A stretch of 33,541 nt of DNA from Alphaproteobacteria bacterium (GCA_021296325.1 JAGWAR010000014.1:1-33541), one strand, 5' to 3'; positions 21,661 through 31,105 are shown, counted from the first letter of the stretch. Program-made: numbers and translations. The notes: a model not told the origin generated them from the letters alone.

Positions 21661-23619
21661 ATGGCAATCCCCTCAAGCCCTGTTTCCGAAACCGATGCGT
21701 TGACGAAAATCGACACCATTCTCGATACCGTCATCGAGGAAAGTCGCCAGGATTGTTTTCGCCGGCAGGCCGAAGATGGCCACTGGGTTTTTGAACTCGA
21801 AGCGGACGCGACAATTCCGTCGGAATACATCCTGTTCGAGCATTTCTTCGACGAAATCGACGACGATCTGGAAAAGAAAATCGCCGTTTATCTGCGCCGT
21901 CGCCAATCCGACCGGCATGGGGGGTGGGCGCTTTTCCATGGAGGCGATTTCGATATGAGCGCCAGTGTGAAGGCCTATTTCGCGCTCAAGATGGTGGGGG
22001 ACGACGTAGACACACCGCACATGAAGCGTGCGCGCGAGGCAATCCTTTCCCGTGGAGGGGCTGCGAAAGCGAACGTCTTTACCCGTATTACACTGGCCCT
22101 TTTCGGGCAGGTGCCGTGGCGGGCAGTGCCGGTGATGCCGGTCGAGATCAGCCTGCTGCCAAAGTGGTTCCCGTTCCACATGGACAAGGTTTCCTACTGG
22201 TCACGAACGGTGATCGCGCCGCTTCTGATCGTGATGGCGTACCGGCCGAAGGCGAAGAATCCACGAAAGGTGGATATTTGCGAACTTTTCGTCACGCCGC
22301 CGGAGGAGGAAAGGCATTATCACGTCAATCCGATGGGATCCCTGTTGGGGGCGGCCCTGCTTCGGCTGGATACCCTGCTCCGTATCGTTGAGCCCTGTTT
22401 CCCGAAAGGCCTCCGCCAACGCGCCGTAGAAAAGGCGCTCGCCTTCACGAAAGAACGCCTCAACGGCGAGGACGGTATCGGCGCCATTTTCCCGGCGATG
22501 GTGAACTCGGTCATGGCCTTTGACTGCCTCGGCTATCCAAAGGACCACCCGGACGTTCTTGTCGCGAAGAAGGCGATCCGCCGGCTGCTCGTGATCAAAG
22601 AGGACGAGGCCTATTGCCAGCCCTGTTTTTCGCCGGTCTGGGATACGGGGTTGATGTCGCTTGCTCTTCAGGAGGCCCCGAAAGGCGAGGAAGGCGAAGC
22701 CCACCGAAAGGCGCTCGACTGGCTGGCCGAACGCCAAATTCTCGACGTCGTCGGGGACTGGGCCGCCCAGCGGCCAGGACTGCGCCCCGGTGGTTGGGCC
22801 TTTCAATACTGGAACGACCATTACCCGGACGTGGACGATACGGCCGTCGTTGCCATGGCACTGCATCGTTTCGACAAGGAGCGTTACAGCGAAGCGATTG
22901 ACCGCGCCGCCGAGTGGATCTTCGGCATGCAAAGCGCAAATGGCGGCTGGGGCGCGTTCGATGCTGAGAACGCTCATTACGGCCTTAATCACATTCCCTT
23001 CGCCGATCACGGCGCCCTTTTGGATCCGCCAACCGTTGACGTGAGTGCCCGGTGTTTGGGTTTCCTCGCCCAGATCGGCTATTCGAAGGATTATCCCGTC
23101 GTTGCCCGCGGTATCGCGTTTTTGAAGCGGGAGCAGGAAGAAAACGGTTCCTGGTTCGGCCGTTGGGGCACGAATTACGTCTATGGCACCTGGTCGGCCC
23201 TTTCCGCCTTTCAGGCGTTGGGTGAAGACCCGGCGGCGCCCCACATCCGCAAAGCGGTGGCGTGGCTCAAGGCCCGTCAGCGCGAAGATGGCGGCTGGGG
23301 CGAAGACGGCGCCACCTACTGGAAAGAGCGTCGCGATGAGGCCAAGGAAAGCACGGCCTCGCAAACGGCCTGGGCGGTGCTGGGCCTGCTTGCGGCCGGC
23401 GAGGTTGAGAGCGCGGCCGTCAAGCGGGGCATCGCCTATCTGCTGAAGGCGCCGAGGACTGGCACAAAATGGCAGGAAGAATGGTACACCGCCGTCGGGT
23501 TCCCGCGGGTCTTCTACCTCCGCTACCACGGCTACAGCGCCTATTTCCCGGTCTGGGCATTGACGCGCTATCGCAACCTGCTCCGCGGCAACGCACCGGC
23601 CAAGCGGTACGGGATGTGA
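21661..23619 (+). CDS. shc: squalene-hopene cyclase
   Basis: Shc (HpnF) cyclises squalene to hopene and hopanol; it is a monotopic inner-membrane enzyme. The 652-residue protein has the catalytic acid motif DVDDTA (residues 390-395) and several QW repeats, including DGHWVFEL, QSANGGWGAFD, QEENGSWFGRWG and QREDGGWGED. GGWALFHGGDFDMSASVKAYFALKM in the first third is also typical. The open frame extends upstream into hpnE, but the ATG at 21661, five bases after GGAGA, gives the family N-terminus. Its TGA overlaps the hpnG GTG (GTGA), so the two are coupled. Confidence 0.97.
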   Translation: MAIPSSPVSETDALTKIDTILDTVIEESRQDCFRRQAEDGHWVFELEADATIPSEYILFEHFFDEIDDDLEKKIAVYLRRRQSDRHGGWALFHGGDFDMSASVKAYFALKMVGDDVDTPHMKRAREAILSRGGAAKANVFTRITLALFGQVPWRAVPVMPVEISLLPKWFPFHMDKVSYWSRTVIAPLLIVMAYRPKAKNPRKVDICELFVTPPEEERHYHVNPMGSLLGAALLRLDTLLRIVEPCFPKGLRQRAVEKALAFTKERLNGEDGIGAIFPAMVNSVMAFDCLGYPKDHPDVLVAKKAIRRLLVIKEDEAYCQPCFSPVWDTGLMSLALQEAPKGEEGEAHRKALDWLAERQILDVVGDWAAQRPGLRPGGWAFQYWNDHYPDVDDTAVVAMALHRFDKERYSEAIDRAAEWIFGMQSANGGWGAFDAENAHYGLNHIPFADHGALLDPPTVDVSARCLGFLAQIGYSKDYPVVARGIAFLKREQEENGSWFGRWGTNYVYGTWSALSAFQALGEDPAAPHIRKAVAWLKARQREDGGWGEDGATYWKERRDEAKESTASQTAWAVLGLLAAGEVESAAVKRGIAYLLKAPRTGTKWQEEWYTAVGFPRVFYLRYHGYSAYFPVWALTRYRNLLRGNAPAKRYGM

Positions 23620-24323
23620 CGCGGCTCGGATTCGTCACTGGTCTTCGCAGAGAGGCCGCCATCCTCGAGGCGGCCTCCAGGGGACTGCCGGAGGAAGCCC
23701 GGCCGCTCATCTGCTGCGGTGGTGCCCATACGGAACGGGCGGGAACGGGCGCCCTTCGTTTGGTCGAGGCAGGCGCCGGCGCCCTGATAAGCTTCGGCAT
23801 TGCTGGTGGCCTGGCGCCAAGCCTCGCTTCAGGAAGCCTGGTCCTTGCCTCCGCCGTTCAAGTTCCGGGCAAGGCGTCCTTCGACGTCGAGCCAGCATGG
23901 CGAGAGCGGCTTTGTAGGCGCCTAAGCGCTGCCATGACGCCGCAACTCGGTGAAGTGGTGGGAAGCCATCGGGTGGTCCAGAGCGTTGATGACAAGGCCC
24001 GCCTTTATGGCGAGACCCTGGGTCTTGCCGTCGACATGGAAAGCCACGCCGTTGCCCAGGTGGCCAGGGAACGCGCCTTGCCCTTTCTGGTCGTCCGTGC
24101 CGTGGCGGATACGGCGTCCATGCCGATTCCATCCCCGGCGCTCCACGGCGTCGGGCCAAGAGGGGAAATGCGCCCCTTCGCCGTGCTGGGAAGGGCGGTG
24201 TTTGCGCCGTCCGAATGGCCGGCCTTGCTGCGGCTTTCGGGCGCGCACCAAAAAGCACTGGGCGCGCTCCGGGACGTCGTGAGGATTGCCGGAATCGATC
24301 TCGCCTTCGAACAGCGGAATTGA
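23616..24323 (+). CDS. hpnG: hopanoid-associated phosphorylase HpnG (adenosylhopane nucleosidase)
   Basis: HpnG acts after HpnH: it removes adenine from adenosylhopane to give (phospho)ribosylhopane. The 235-residue product is of the purine nucleoside phosphorylase/MTA nucleosidase fold, with LRREAAIL (about residues 9-16) at the start of the fold, LISFGIAGGLAP in the centre, and the substrate-contacting VDMESHAVAQVA (with the ME pair) followed by FLVVRAVADTAS. The start is GTG at 23616, overlapping the shc stop as GTGA; the open frame upstream of it is shc in another frame. It ends 10 bases from the convergent hpnH stop. Confidence 0.92.
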   Translation: MTRLGFVTGLRREAAILEAASRGLPEEARPLICCGGAHTERAGTGALRLVEAGAGALISFGIAGGLAPSLASGSLVLASAVQVPGKASFDVEPAWRERLCRRLSAAMTPQLGEVVGSHRVVQSVDDKARLYGETLGLAVDMESHAVAQVARERALPFLVVRAVADTASMPIPSPALHGVGPRGEMRPFAVLGRAVFAPSEWPALLRLSGAHQKALGALRDVVRIAGIDLAFEQRN

Positions 24324-24333
24324 CGTTGTTTGG

Positions 24334-25458
24334 TTAGGCGGCGTCGCTGGTGTGGCTTTCTTCAAGAAACTGCTTCACGTTTTTCTCGAAGACATATTCC
24401 GCCTTTCGCTGGTTCGAAAGGGCGATTTCCGGTGCCATCGGGCCTTCCGTGCGAACGCCGAAAAGCGCAACCTTCAGCGCCTTCCACGGCTTGGCGACCG
24501 TATCGTTCACGGCCGTAGGCTCGTAGCCGCAATGCACCATGCAGTTCGCGCATTTTTCGTAATTGCCGGTGCCGTATTTTTCCCATTCCGTTTCTTCGAT
24601 GAGTTCCTTCCAGGAACCGGCATAGCCTTCGCCAAGCAGGTAACAGGGCCGTTGCCAGCCAAAGATGTTACGGGTCGGATTACCCCAGGGGGTGCAATGG
24701 TAGGACTGATTGCCGGCGAGAAAATCAAGGAACAGGCTGGACTGGGAGAAACGCCATTTCTTTCCCTTTCCGTGCCGGAAAATATCACGGAACAGTTGGC
24801 GTGTTTTTTGACGATTCAGGAAATGTTCCTGATCCGGCGCCCGCTCATAGGCATAACCGGGTGAAACCGTAATGCCGTCTACATTGAGATTCTCCGTCAC
24901 ATCGGAGAAGAAGTCCGCCATCCCCTTTGCGTCCGTGCCGTCAAACAGGGTGCAATTCACGTTTACCCGAAAGCCCTTTTCGGTCGCCGCGCGAATGGCC
25001 TGCAGGGCCCGGTCGAAGACGCCTTCCTGGCAGACCGCCTTGTCGTGGGTCTTACGGTCGCCATCCAGGTGTATGGAGAAGGTGAGGTAGGGGCTCGGCT
25101 TGAAAAGGTGCAGTTTCTTTTCCAGAAGAAGGGCGTTCGTGCACAGATAAACGAACTTCTTTCGTGCTACGATTCCCTCGACGATCTCCTTGATTTCTTT
25201 GTGCAGGAGAGGCTCGCCCCCCGGAATGGAAATGACTGGCGCGCCGCACTCGTCGACGGCGTCGAGGCACTCCTTGACGCTAAGGCGCTTGTTCAGGATT
25301 TCGTCCGGATAGTCAATTTTTCCGCAGCCGGCACAGGCCAAGTTGCAGCGGAACAGCGGTTCCAGCATGAGAACCAGCGGATAGCGTTTCACGCCCCACA
25401 AGCGTTGCTTCAGGACGTAGGCGCCGACGCGAATTTGCTGAATAAGAGGTACGGGCAT
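24334..25458 (-). CDS. hpnH: adenosylhopane synthase HpnH (radical SAM)
   Basis: HpnH is the radical SAM enzyme that adds the 5'-deoxyadenosyl group to hopene, the first step of side-chain extension. The 374-residue protein has RCNLACAGCGK with Cys38, Cys42 and Cys45 (CxxxCxxC) for the [4Fe-4S] cluster, ISIPGGEPLLH as the SAM-binding GGE motif, and the C-terminal DUF3463 region with several cysteines, including KCANCMVHCGYEP. The ATG at 25458 (MPVPLIQQIRVGAY) gives the conserved N-terminus. It begins one base after the ispH stop, so the two are co-transcribed. Confidence 0.96.
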   Translation of the reverse strand: MPVPLIQQIRVGAYVLKQRLWGVKRYPLVLMLEPLFRCNLACAGCGKIDYPDEILNKRLSVKECLDAVDECGAPVISIPGGEPLLHKEIKEIVEGIVARKKFVYLCTNALLLEKKLHLFKPSPYLTFSIHLDGDRKTHDKAVCQEGVFDRALQAIRAATEKGFRVNVNCTLFDGTDAKGMADFFSDVTENLNVDGITVSPGYAYERAPDQEHFLNRQKTRQLFRDIFRHGKGKKWRFSQSSLFLDFLAGNQSYHCTPWGNPTRNIFGWQRPCYLLGEGYAGSWKELIEETEWEKYGTGNYEKCANCMVHCGYEPTAVNDTVAKPWKALKVALFGVRTEGPMAPEIALSNQRKAEYVFEKNVKQFLEESHTSDAA

Positions 25459-25459
25459 A

Positions 25460-26428
25460 TTAGGCAGACATCGATTGCTGGGTGTCCAGCAATTCCGGCG
25501 GGAGTTTGAATTGCACGTGTTCCTCGATTCCGGCAAGCGCTTTGACTTCCAGTTCGCCGAAATCGCCAAGCCGCCGGATCACTTCCTGCACCAGCTGTTC
25601 CGGTGCCGAGGCGCCGGCCGTAATGCCGATCGTGTTGATTCCATCCAGCCATTCCGGTTCCAGGCCGTGCGAATCCTCGATCAGATAACTCGGCAGCCCC
25701 ATCTCGAGGCCGATTTCGCGCAGCCGGTTCGAGTTCGAGCTGTTCGGTGCGCCAACCACGAGCAGCAGGTCAACTTCCTTCGCCAGGTGACGCACGGACT
25801 CCTGACGATTCTGGGTCGCGTAGCAAATATCCTTCACGTCGGGCCCCTGGATGTTGGGAAAGCGCTTCTTCAGCGCCTCGATCACTTCCCGGGTGTCGTC
25901 CACGCTAAGGGTCGTCTGGGTGATGTAGGCAAGCTTGTTTATGTCCCGCACCTGAAGCCGGTCGACGTCGGCCGGATCCGAGATGAGAAGGACGCCGCCG
26001 GGAATTTGTCCGCGCGTTCCTTCCACCTCCGGATGGCCTTCATGGCCGATCAGGATGATTTCATAACCGCGCTCGGCATAGCGTTGCCCTTCCTTGTGCA
26101 CTTTCGAAACCAGCGGGCAGGTCGCATCGAGGACCGGCAGGCTGCGGTTCTGTGCGTCCGCGATGACTTTCCGTGAAACGCCGTGGGCACTGAAGACGGT
26201 GACGGCGCCATCCGGCACCTCGTCAAGCTCGTTGACGAACCGCGCCCCCTTTGCGCGGAGAGCGTCCACCACGTGTTTGTTGTGGACAATTTCATGGCGC
26301 ACGTAAACAGGCGGGCCATATTTCTCAAGGGCGTGGTTGACGATTTCGATCGCACGCTCGACGCCGGCGCAGAAACCGCGAGGCTGGGCAAGAAGAACCC
26401 GAATTTTTCGCTTGTTCGTCGACGTCAT
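25460..26428 (-). CDS. ispH: 4-hydroxy-3-methylbut-2-enyl diphosphate reductase IspH
   Basis: IspH (LytB) catalyses the last step of the MEP pathway, giving IPP and DMAPP, the precursors of the farnesyl diphosphate used by HpnD. The 322-residue protein has the three cluster cysteines, Cys20 in [13 protein letters not shown], Cys104 in [11 protein letters not shown] and Cys202 in [10 protein letters not shown]. The substrate-contacting His49 (EIVHNKH) and the [11 protein letters not shown] motif (128-138), with its conserved His and Glu, are also intact, as is PNSSNSNRL. It starts at the ATG at 26428 and lies directly ahead of hpnH. Being an Fe-S enzyme it needs the SUF or another cluster assembly system. 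Confidence 0.97.
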   Translation of the reverse strand: MTSTNKRKIRVLLAQPRGFCAGVERAIEIVNHALEKYGPPVYVRHEIVHNKHVVDALRAKGARFVNELDEVPDGAVTVFSAHGVSRKVIADAQNRSLPVLDATCPLVSKVHKEGQRYAERGYEIILIGHEGHPEVEGTRGQIPGGVLLISDPADVDRLQVRDINKLAYITQTTLSVDDTREVIEALKKRFPNIQGPDVKDICYATQNRQESVRHLAKEVDLLLVVGAPNSSNSNRLREIGLEMGLPSYLIEDSHGLEPEWLDGINTIGITAGASAPEQLVQEVIRRLGDFGELEVKALAGIEEHVQFKLPPELLDTQQSMSA

Positions 26429-26625
26429 AAGGAATCCGTGACTTTCAACTGGCGCGTCCCATCGTTTTCCGGTGGGCGCGAGGCTGCCTCAAGCGGCCAG
26501 AATGTGCGTTGCAGTGCTAATACTTCGCTTAAAAAGCCAAAAAAGGCAAAGATTTATGGACTGGTTTCCCCCACTTTCCCGCAGGATGGGTGCTTTCGGC
26601 CGTTCATCGCCGGCCTCGGGCGTGG

Positions 26626-26663
26626 CAGAATGGCCCTGAAATTTTTGCCGATTTTCCATTCTG
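26626..26663. repeat. 8-base inverted repeat upstream of hpnA
   Basis: CAGAATGG (26626-26633) and CCATTCTG (26656-26663) form a perfect inverted repeat with a 22-base spacer, ending 15 bases before the hpnA ATG, in the 250-base divergent region between ispH and hpnA. It could be a hairpin in the hpnA leader or a two-half-site operator. Apart from this and an AT-rich tract around 26520-26560, I see nothing else in the region. Confidence 0.3.
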
Positions 26664-26678
26664 GCACGGGAATTTTGG

Positions 26679-27683
26679 ATGACGACCCTACTTACCGGCG
26701 CGTCCGGTTTCGTCGGTTCCGCGGTTCTTCGGGAGCTCCTCGCGGCGAGGCACGAGGTGCGGGTGTTGCTGCGCGAGACAAGCGACCGAAGCAACCTCGA
26801 AGGCCTCGACGTCGAGATCGTTACGGGCGATCTGCGCGACCGGGCGTCGCTGGATCCAGCACTTCGCGGCTGCGAGGCCCTTTTTCACGTTGCCGCGGAT
26901 TACCGCATCTGGGCCCGAAATCTGGCGATCCTTTACGAAAACAACGTGACGGGCACCCGTCACATCCTGGAGGCGGCGGGAGAAGCCGGCGTGAAACGCA
27001 TCGTGCATACAAGCAGCGTTGCCGCCCTGGGCTTGCCGAAGGAGGGCGGTGCGGGCGACGAAGAAACGCCCGTCACCCTTGACGACATGATCGGACACTA
27101 CAAGCGTTCGAAATTTCTGGCCGAAGAGGAAGTCCGCCGCCTGGTTGCCAAGGGCTTGCCGGTTGTCACCGTCAATCCGGCGGCCCCGGTTGGGCCCCGT
27201 GACATCAAACCGACGCCGACCGGACGGATGATCGTCGAGGCGGCTTGCGGCCGGGTGCCGGCCTATGTCGATACCGGTTTAAGCGTCGTGCACGTCGAAG
27301 ACGTGGCGAAGGGGCACCTTCTTGCCTTCGAGAAGGGCGAAATCGGCCGGCGTTACGTGCTTGGTGGCGACAATCTCGCCCTGCGCCGGATCCTTGAGAA
27401 GATTGCCGGCATCACCGGCCGTCCGGGGCCGAAATTCCGCGTCCCGCATAATGTCATTCTTCCCATCGCCGCCGTCGCGGAACTGTGGACGCGGTTAAGC
27501 GGCGGCGACCAGCCTTTCGTTTCCATCGACAGCGTTCGCATGTCCAAGAAACGGATGTTCTATTCCAGCGAACGGGCCAAGAAGGAACTTGGTTACGCCC
27601 CGCGGCCTGCGGAAGAAGCGTTTCGTGATGCCATTACGTGGTTTGCGGACCACCGATATTGCCCGCCACCGAACGGATCCTAG
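26679..27683 (+). CDS. hpnA: hopanoid-associated sugar epimerase HpnA
   Basis: HpnA is an extended short-chain dehydrogenase/reductase, called a hopanoid-associated sugar epimerase from its gene context; the reaction is not established. The 334-residue protein begins with the NAD-binding LLTGASGFVGSAVLREL (residues 4-20), has GDLRD (50-54), the HVAADYR strand and the catalytic pair Tyr141 and Lys145 in HYKRSKFLAEE, with TSSVAALG (111-118) supplying the catalytic serine region. The late GDQPFVSIDSVRMSKKRMF stretch is common to HpnA. It is a single gene here, divergent from ispH, and its last 4 bases overlap the hpnN stop on the other strand. No hpnB glycosyltransferase is next to it. Confidence 0.92.
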   Translation: MTTLLTGASGFVGSAVLRELLAARHEVRVLLRETSDRSNLEGLDVEIVTGDLRDRASLDPALRGCEALFHVAADYRIWARNLAILYENNVTGTRHILEAAGEAGVKRIVHTSSVAALGLPKEGGAGDEETPVTLDDMIGHYKRSKFLAEEEVRRLVAKGLPVVTVNPAAPVGPRDIKPTPTGRMIVEAACGRVPAYVDTGLSVVHVEDVAKGHLLAFEKGEIGRRYVLGGDNLALRRILEKIAGITGRPGPKFRVPHNVILPIAAVAELWTRLSGGDQPFVSIDSVRMSKKRMFYSSERAKKELGYAPRPAEEAFRDAITWFADHRYCPPPNGS

Positions 27684-30289
27684 GTCTCCTTCCGCCGAAT
27701 CGTCATAAGTGCCGGAATCAGGGTGAGCGTACAGATCATCACCAGCACCAGCGCCACGGTCAGCAGCATCCCCATGCTGGCAGTGCCAAGATGCGTTGAA
27801 AGGGTGAGGCTTGCAAAGGAGCCAATCGTCGTTAGCGCGCTGAACACGATGGCGCGCGGCGTGCTGGTGCGAAGAACGTTGTTGCTGGCCCCTTTGCGCT
27901 CCCGAAGAACGAAGTGAATGCCGTTTGCCACGCCAAGTCCCAGGATCAGGGGCAGGACGATGATGTTGGCGAAGTTGAAGGGAATGTCGAAAAGTACGCC
28001 AAGCAGATTCGTCAGAAGAGCCGCAAGGCCGAGCGGGGCCAATACGAGCAGAACGTCGGAAACCCGCTGCAGCACGAAAACCAGCAGCAGCGTGATCAGA
28101 ACAAGCGCTAGAACGGTTGCCTGCCAAAAGGCGCCGACCACGACCTCGACGGCCCCAATCATCATGATCGAATCGCCGGTGGCGTTTGGGGCAACGGCCT
28201 GCACGGCGGCGGTGAATCGGCGCAGTTGCTCCGGGTCCTTCGGGTCCTCCGCCGGTCGCACCTCGACCCGTGCCCGGCCATCCTCGGCCACGAAACGCGC
28301 AAGCAGCGATTCCGGCAGGCTTGAAAACGTCACGCGTTCCGCCGTCAGGGCGACGCGCAGGCTGGCCAGCTGCCCGGGCAGGGTGCCGAGCAACCGGTCT
28401 TCGAGAGCGTCGAGCGGCGGTCCTTTCGGGAAGGCCGTCTCCAGGCGCCGCAGGGCCCCGGCCAGTCGCGCCGCCGCCCGCACGTGATCGAAAGCGGCCT
28501 CGTCCGCGGCCAGGCGTTCGACGTTGGCCTGGAAGTCCGAAAGGGATTCTTGCCGGTCGTCATCCGAAGGCCGGGGCGTCCCTTCCCCCATCATCAGGAC
28601 AGGCAACAGCATCGTGGACAGACCTTCCAGGGTCGGAAGCTTTTCATCCTGGTCGGCGGGTACAAGGTCCTGGGGTATGACGACGCCGTCCACCTCCGGC
28701 AATGCCGAAAGTCTTTTTTTCAGTTGCGTTGCCGCTTCGAGATTGTCGGCAAGGATCGTCACCGCATAGGGATCGATCGCGCCGTCTGCCAGTAAGTCCC
28801 CGAAGGTTTGCATGGCTTCGCTGTCGGGGTTCTGAAGATCTAGCGGGTCAAAATCAAACCGGGCGTAGGGAAGGGCGGCCAGGCCGATCGCGGCGAGCAC
28901 GCCGCTGACGGCGACAATCTTCCTTGCGTTCTGGCGAACATTTGCGGGGAAGTCGAAAGGCAGGATCGGGGGCGGCGTTGCCTTGCGTGGGGGAAAGCAG
29001 GCAAGAAAGGCAGGAAGAACCGAAAGATTCGCAAAAAGTGCGATGAACATGCTGGTCCCGGCAATCATGCCAAGTTCGGCAACGCCCCGGTAGTCCGTCG
29101 GCAGGAATGCATAGAAACCGATGGCTGCTGCGACGGCGCAAAAAGTAAGTGCGCCGCCGACCCCTTCCGTCGCCCATTCAAGGGCCGCTGCGGTGTTCAT
29201 GCCCTTTTCCAGGGCTTCCCGGAAGCGAAGCGAGAAATGAATCCCGAAATCGACGCTTAGCCCGACGAAAAGAACAGCGAACGCAACGGAAATCAGGTTG
29301 AGATGCCCAACGGCAAAGGCGGCGAAGGCAAGGCTCCAGGCCAAGCCCATGACCAGCGTCAGCAGGGCGGCCAACACCAGCCGGGCGGACCGCAGGCCGA
29401 TCAGGAGAAAGCCCGTTACCAGCGTCACGGAAACCAGGCCGATAAGTCCCATGCCTTCCTGGATGCTCTGAAGCTCCGCCTGATCGAGGGCGGCGGGGCC
29501 GGTCAGGCGGAGGCGGAGATCGTTTTCCGGATTCAGCGAGGCGGCAATCTCCCGGATGGCTCCGATGGCAGTCTTCGCCGGCGCAAGGGTGGAATAATCC
29601 AGGAGCGGCTGGGCCACGATCAATTGCCGTTCCGGGGCAGCGGCCGATTCCCCATCCATCATCTGTTTCCAGGACAGGCCGCGGGGACGCCCTTCCGCCA
29701 TGGCCTCGACGACGCCGGTGATTTCATCGAACATCCGGCTCAGGCCTTTGGCGTCTTCGGGTTTCTTCTCCAGGACGTCTTCAATCGCGAGCCCCAGTAT
29801 TTCGAACAGGCCGTCAAGGGTCGGGTTTCCGGCCAGGGTTCCGAGAAAAGGCTGGTTCTCTGCAAGACGCAGCGCGAGCTCATCGAGTTGCTCGACATCG
29901 AGGTAAAGCAAACCCGTTTTCTCGAAATAGGGATCGGCGGGTGGGTAGAAAACATTCCGGAACAGATCGGCGCGTTCTTGCAGGCGCCGGGTCAATATCT
30001 TGGCCGCAGCATCGACGCGGTCCGGATCGGTGCCTTCCAAAACAATCAGGATGACGTTCGAGTATTGCGGAAAGGCCGCCTTGATCGCTTCGGCGTTTTG
30101 CCGGAACCCGAGCTTGGGCGACAGCATGTCCGTCGTTCGCGTGTTGATACCAAGGGTGTCGGCTGTATAGGCGGCAAGGCCCACCGTGGCGACCAGGGCG
30201 AGGAACAGGACCATTCGTGCCCGGTGATGGACGACCTGCATCCACCGAACAAGCATTTGGCGATACCAGAGGGTTACTCGGTCAATCAC
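27680..30289 (-). CDS. hpnN: hopanoid-associated RND transporter HpnN
   Basis: HpnN is an inner-membrane RND/MMPL transporter; in Rhodopseudomonas palustris it is needed to move hopanoids to the outer membrane. The 869-residue protein shows two repeats. Each has one membrane helix (about residues 26-44 and about 452-470), a large periplasmic domain, and a helix bundle (about 280-435 and from about 715 to the end). The bundles contain the related motifs GLSVDFGIHF (343-352) and GLGVANGIHF. The start is GTG at 30289; an in-frame TAG a few codons upstream rules out a longer form. It is in the middle of the hopanoid genes, opposite hpnM. Confidence 0.95.
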   Translation of the reverse strand: MIDRVTLWYRQMLVRWMQVVHHRARMVLFLALVATVGLAAYTADTLGINTRTTDMLSPKLGFRQNAEAIKAAFPQYSNVILIVLEGTDPDRVDAAAKILTRRLQERADLFRNVFYPPADPYFEKTGLLYLDVEQLDELALRLAENQPFLGTLAGNPTLDGLFEILGLAIEDVLEKKPEDAKGLSRMFDEITGVVEAMAEGRPRGLSWKQMMDGESAAAPERQLIVAQPLLDYSTLAPAKTAIGAIREIAASLNPENDLRLRLTGPAALDQAELQSIQEGMGLIGLVSVTLVTGFLLIGLRSARLVLAALLTLVMGLAWSLAFAAFAVGHLNLISVAFAVLFVGLSVDFGIHFSLRFREALEKGMNTAAALEWATEGVGGALTFCAVAAAIGFYAFLPTDYRGVAELGMIAGTSMFIALFANLSVLPAFLACFPPRKATPPPILPFDFPANVRQNARKIVAVSGVLAAIGLAALPYARFDFDPLDLQNPDSEAMQTFGDLLADGAIDPYAVTILADNLEAATQLKKRLSALPEVDGVVIPQDLVPADQDEKLPTLEGLSTMLLPVLMMGEGTPRPSDDDRQESLSDFQANVERLAADEAAFDHVRAAARLAGALRRLETAFPKGPPLDALEDRLLGTLPGQLASLRVALTAERVTFSSLPESLLARFVAEDGRARVEVRPAEDPKDPEQLRRFTAAVQAVAPNATGDSIMMIGAVEVVVGAFWQATVLALVLITLLLVFVLQRVSDVLLVLAPLGLAALLTNLLGVLFDIPFNFANIIVLPLILGLGVANGIHFVLRERKGASNNVLRTSTPRAIVFSALTTIGSFASLTLSTHLGTASMGMLLTVALVLVMICTLTLIPALMTIRRKET

Positions 30290-30382
30290 GATTGTGTCCG
30301 TTTCCTCGAAAGAAACCGCCTAGTTCCAGCCGGGCCGGGGGAAGCGGTAGTCAGGGCCCCGTAGTAAGGATAGGGGGGTGTT

Positions 30383-30410
30383 TTGTCATCCGGAAAGGCT
30401 TAAATATTAT
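30383..30410 (+). promoter_or_regulatory. sigma70-type promoter for hpnM
   Basis: TTGTCA (30383-30388), a 16-base spacer and TATTAT (30405-30410) make a good -35/-10 pair. Transcription would start near 30417, downstream of the in-frame ATG at 30409, so that ATG cannot be used from this promoter. This supports the ATG at 30463 as the hpnM start. Confidence 0.5.
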
Positions 30411-30462
30411 GGCCTCACCAAGGGCGCAAGCAGCGGGTGAACGGTTGCGAAAGGAAGCTGGC

Positions 30463-31077
30463 ATGCCATACCGTCGATTAAGGCAGGTTTTCTACATTGT
30501 CGTTGCCACTATCTTTTTGGCACTGCCGGCGCGCGCCGAGTCGTCCGAACCGATCGCCGTCGTCGAAAAACTTCATGATAAGTTGATTTCCGTCATGCGG
30601 CAGGCGAAGGAGCTTGGCTATGCGGGTCGCCGGGACGCCTTGATGCCCATTCTTCTCGTCAGCTACGACCTGCCCCGTATGGCACGCGTGACGGTGGGGC
30701 GCCACTGGAAGGAAATGGACGATGGCCAGAAAAATGCGCTCATCGAGGCCTTTACGGCCATGACTCTCTCGAATTACGCATCGCGTTTTAACGGCTTTTC
30801 CGGAGAATATTTCGAAACGCTCGGCACCCTGGAAACGCCACACGGGCACATGGTCGTTCAAACGCACATCGTGACCTCCGACGAAAAAATTCGCATCGAC
30901 TACCTGCTTCGGAAGTCGGGCAATGGATGGCAGATTATCGACGTTTTCCTCAAGGGGACGATCAGCGAACTTGCGGCGCGCCACTCCGAGTACATGACCT
31001 ATGTCCGTGATCATGGAGTGGATGCGCTGATCGAGGCGGTGCAGAAAAAAGCCGCCAGTCTGGCTGAAATGCGCTGA
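30463..31077 (+). CDS. hpnM: hopanoid-associated periplasmic protein HpnM (MlaC/Tgt2 family)
   Basis: HpnM belongs to the MlaC-like family of periplasmic lipid-binding proteins and is found in hopanoid loci. The 204-residue protein has a type I signal peptide (basic start YRRLR, hydrophobic core, LPARAES cleavage site near residue 26). The mature domain has the family features: the DLPRMARVTVGRHWKEM helix and a SDEKIRIDYLLRKSGNGWQIIDVFLKG strand pair towards the end. It was called with the ATG at 30463, preceded by AAGGAAG. It lies divergent from hpnN and next to the MlaA gene, suggesting that HpnN, HpnM and MlaA act as a chain (inference). Confidence 0.9.
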   Translation: MPYRRLRQVFYIVVATIFLALPARAESSEPIAVVEKLHDKLISVMRQAKELGYAGRRDALMPILLVSYDLPRMARVTVGRHWKEMDDGQKNALIEAFTAMTLSNYASRFNGFSGEYFETLGTLETPHGHMVVQTHIVTSDEKIRIDYLLRKSGNGWQIIDVFLKGTISELAARHSEYMTYVRDHGVDALIEAVQKKAASLAEMR

Positions 31078-31105
31078 CGGCCGGTTTTTGGCCGCGGTTG
31101 GTGGT

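Noticed and set aside
22201-23529. A 442-codon open frame on the minus strand opposite the squalene-hopene cyclase gene
   Set aside because: No recognisable domain, arginine- and proline-rich shadow composition of high-GC antisense, and the plus strand is a clear Shc.
29303-30364. A 353-codon plus-strand open frame opposite hpnN
   Set aside because: Antisense shadow of a firm RND transporter gene; composition skewed to Gly, Gln and Arg without domain features.
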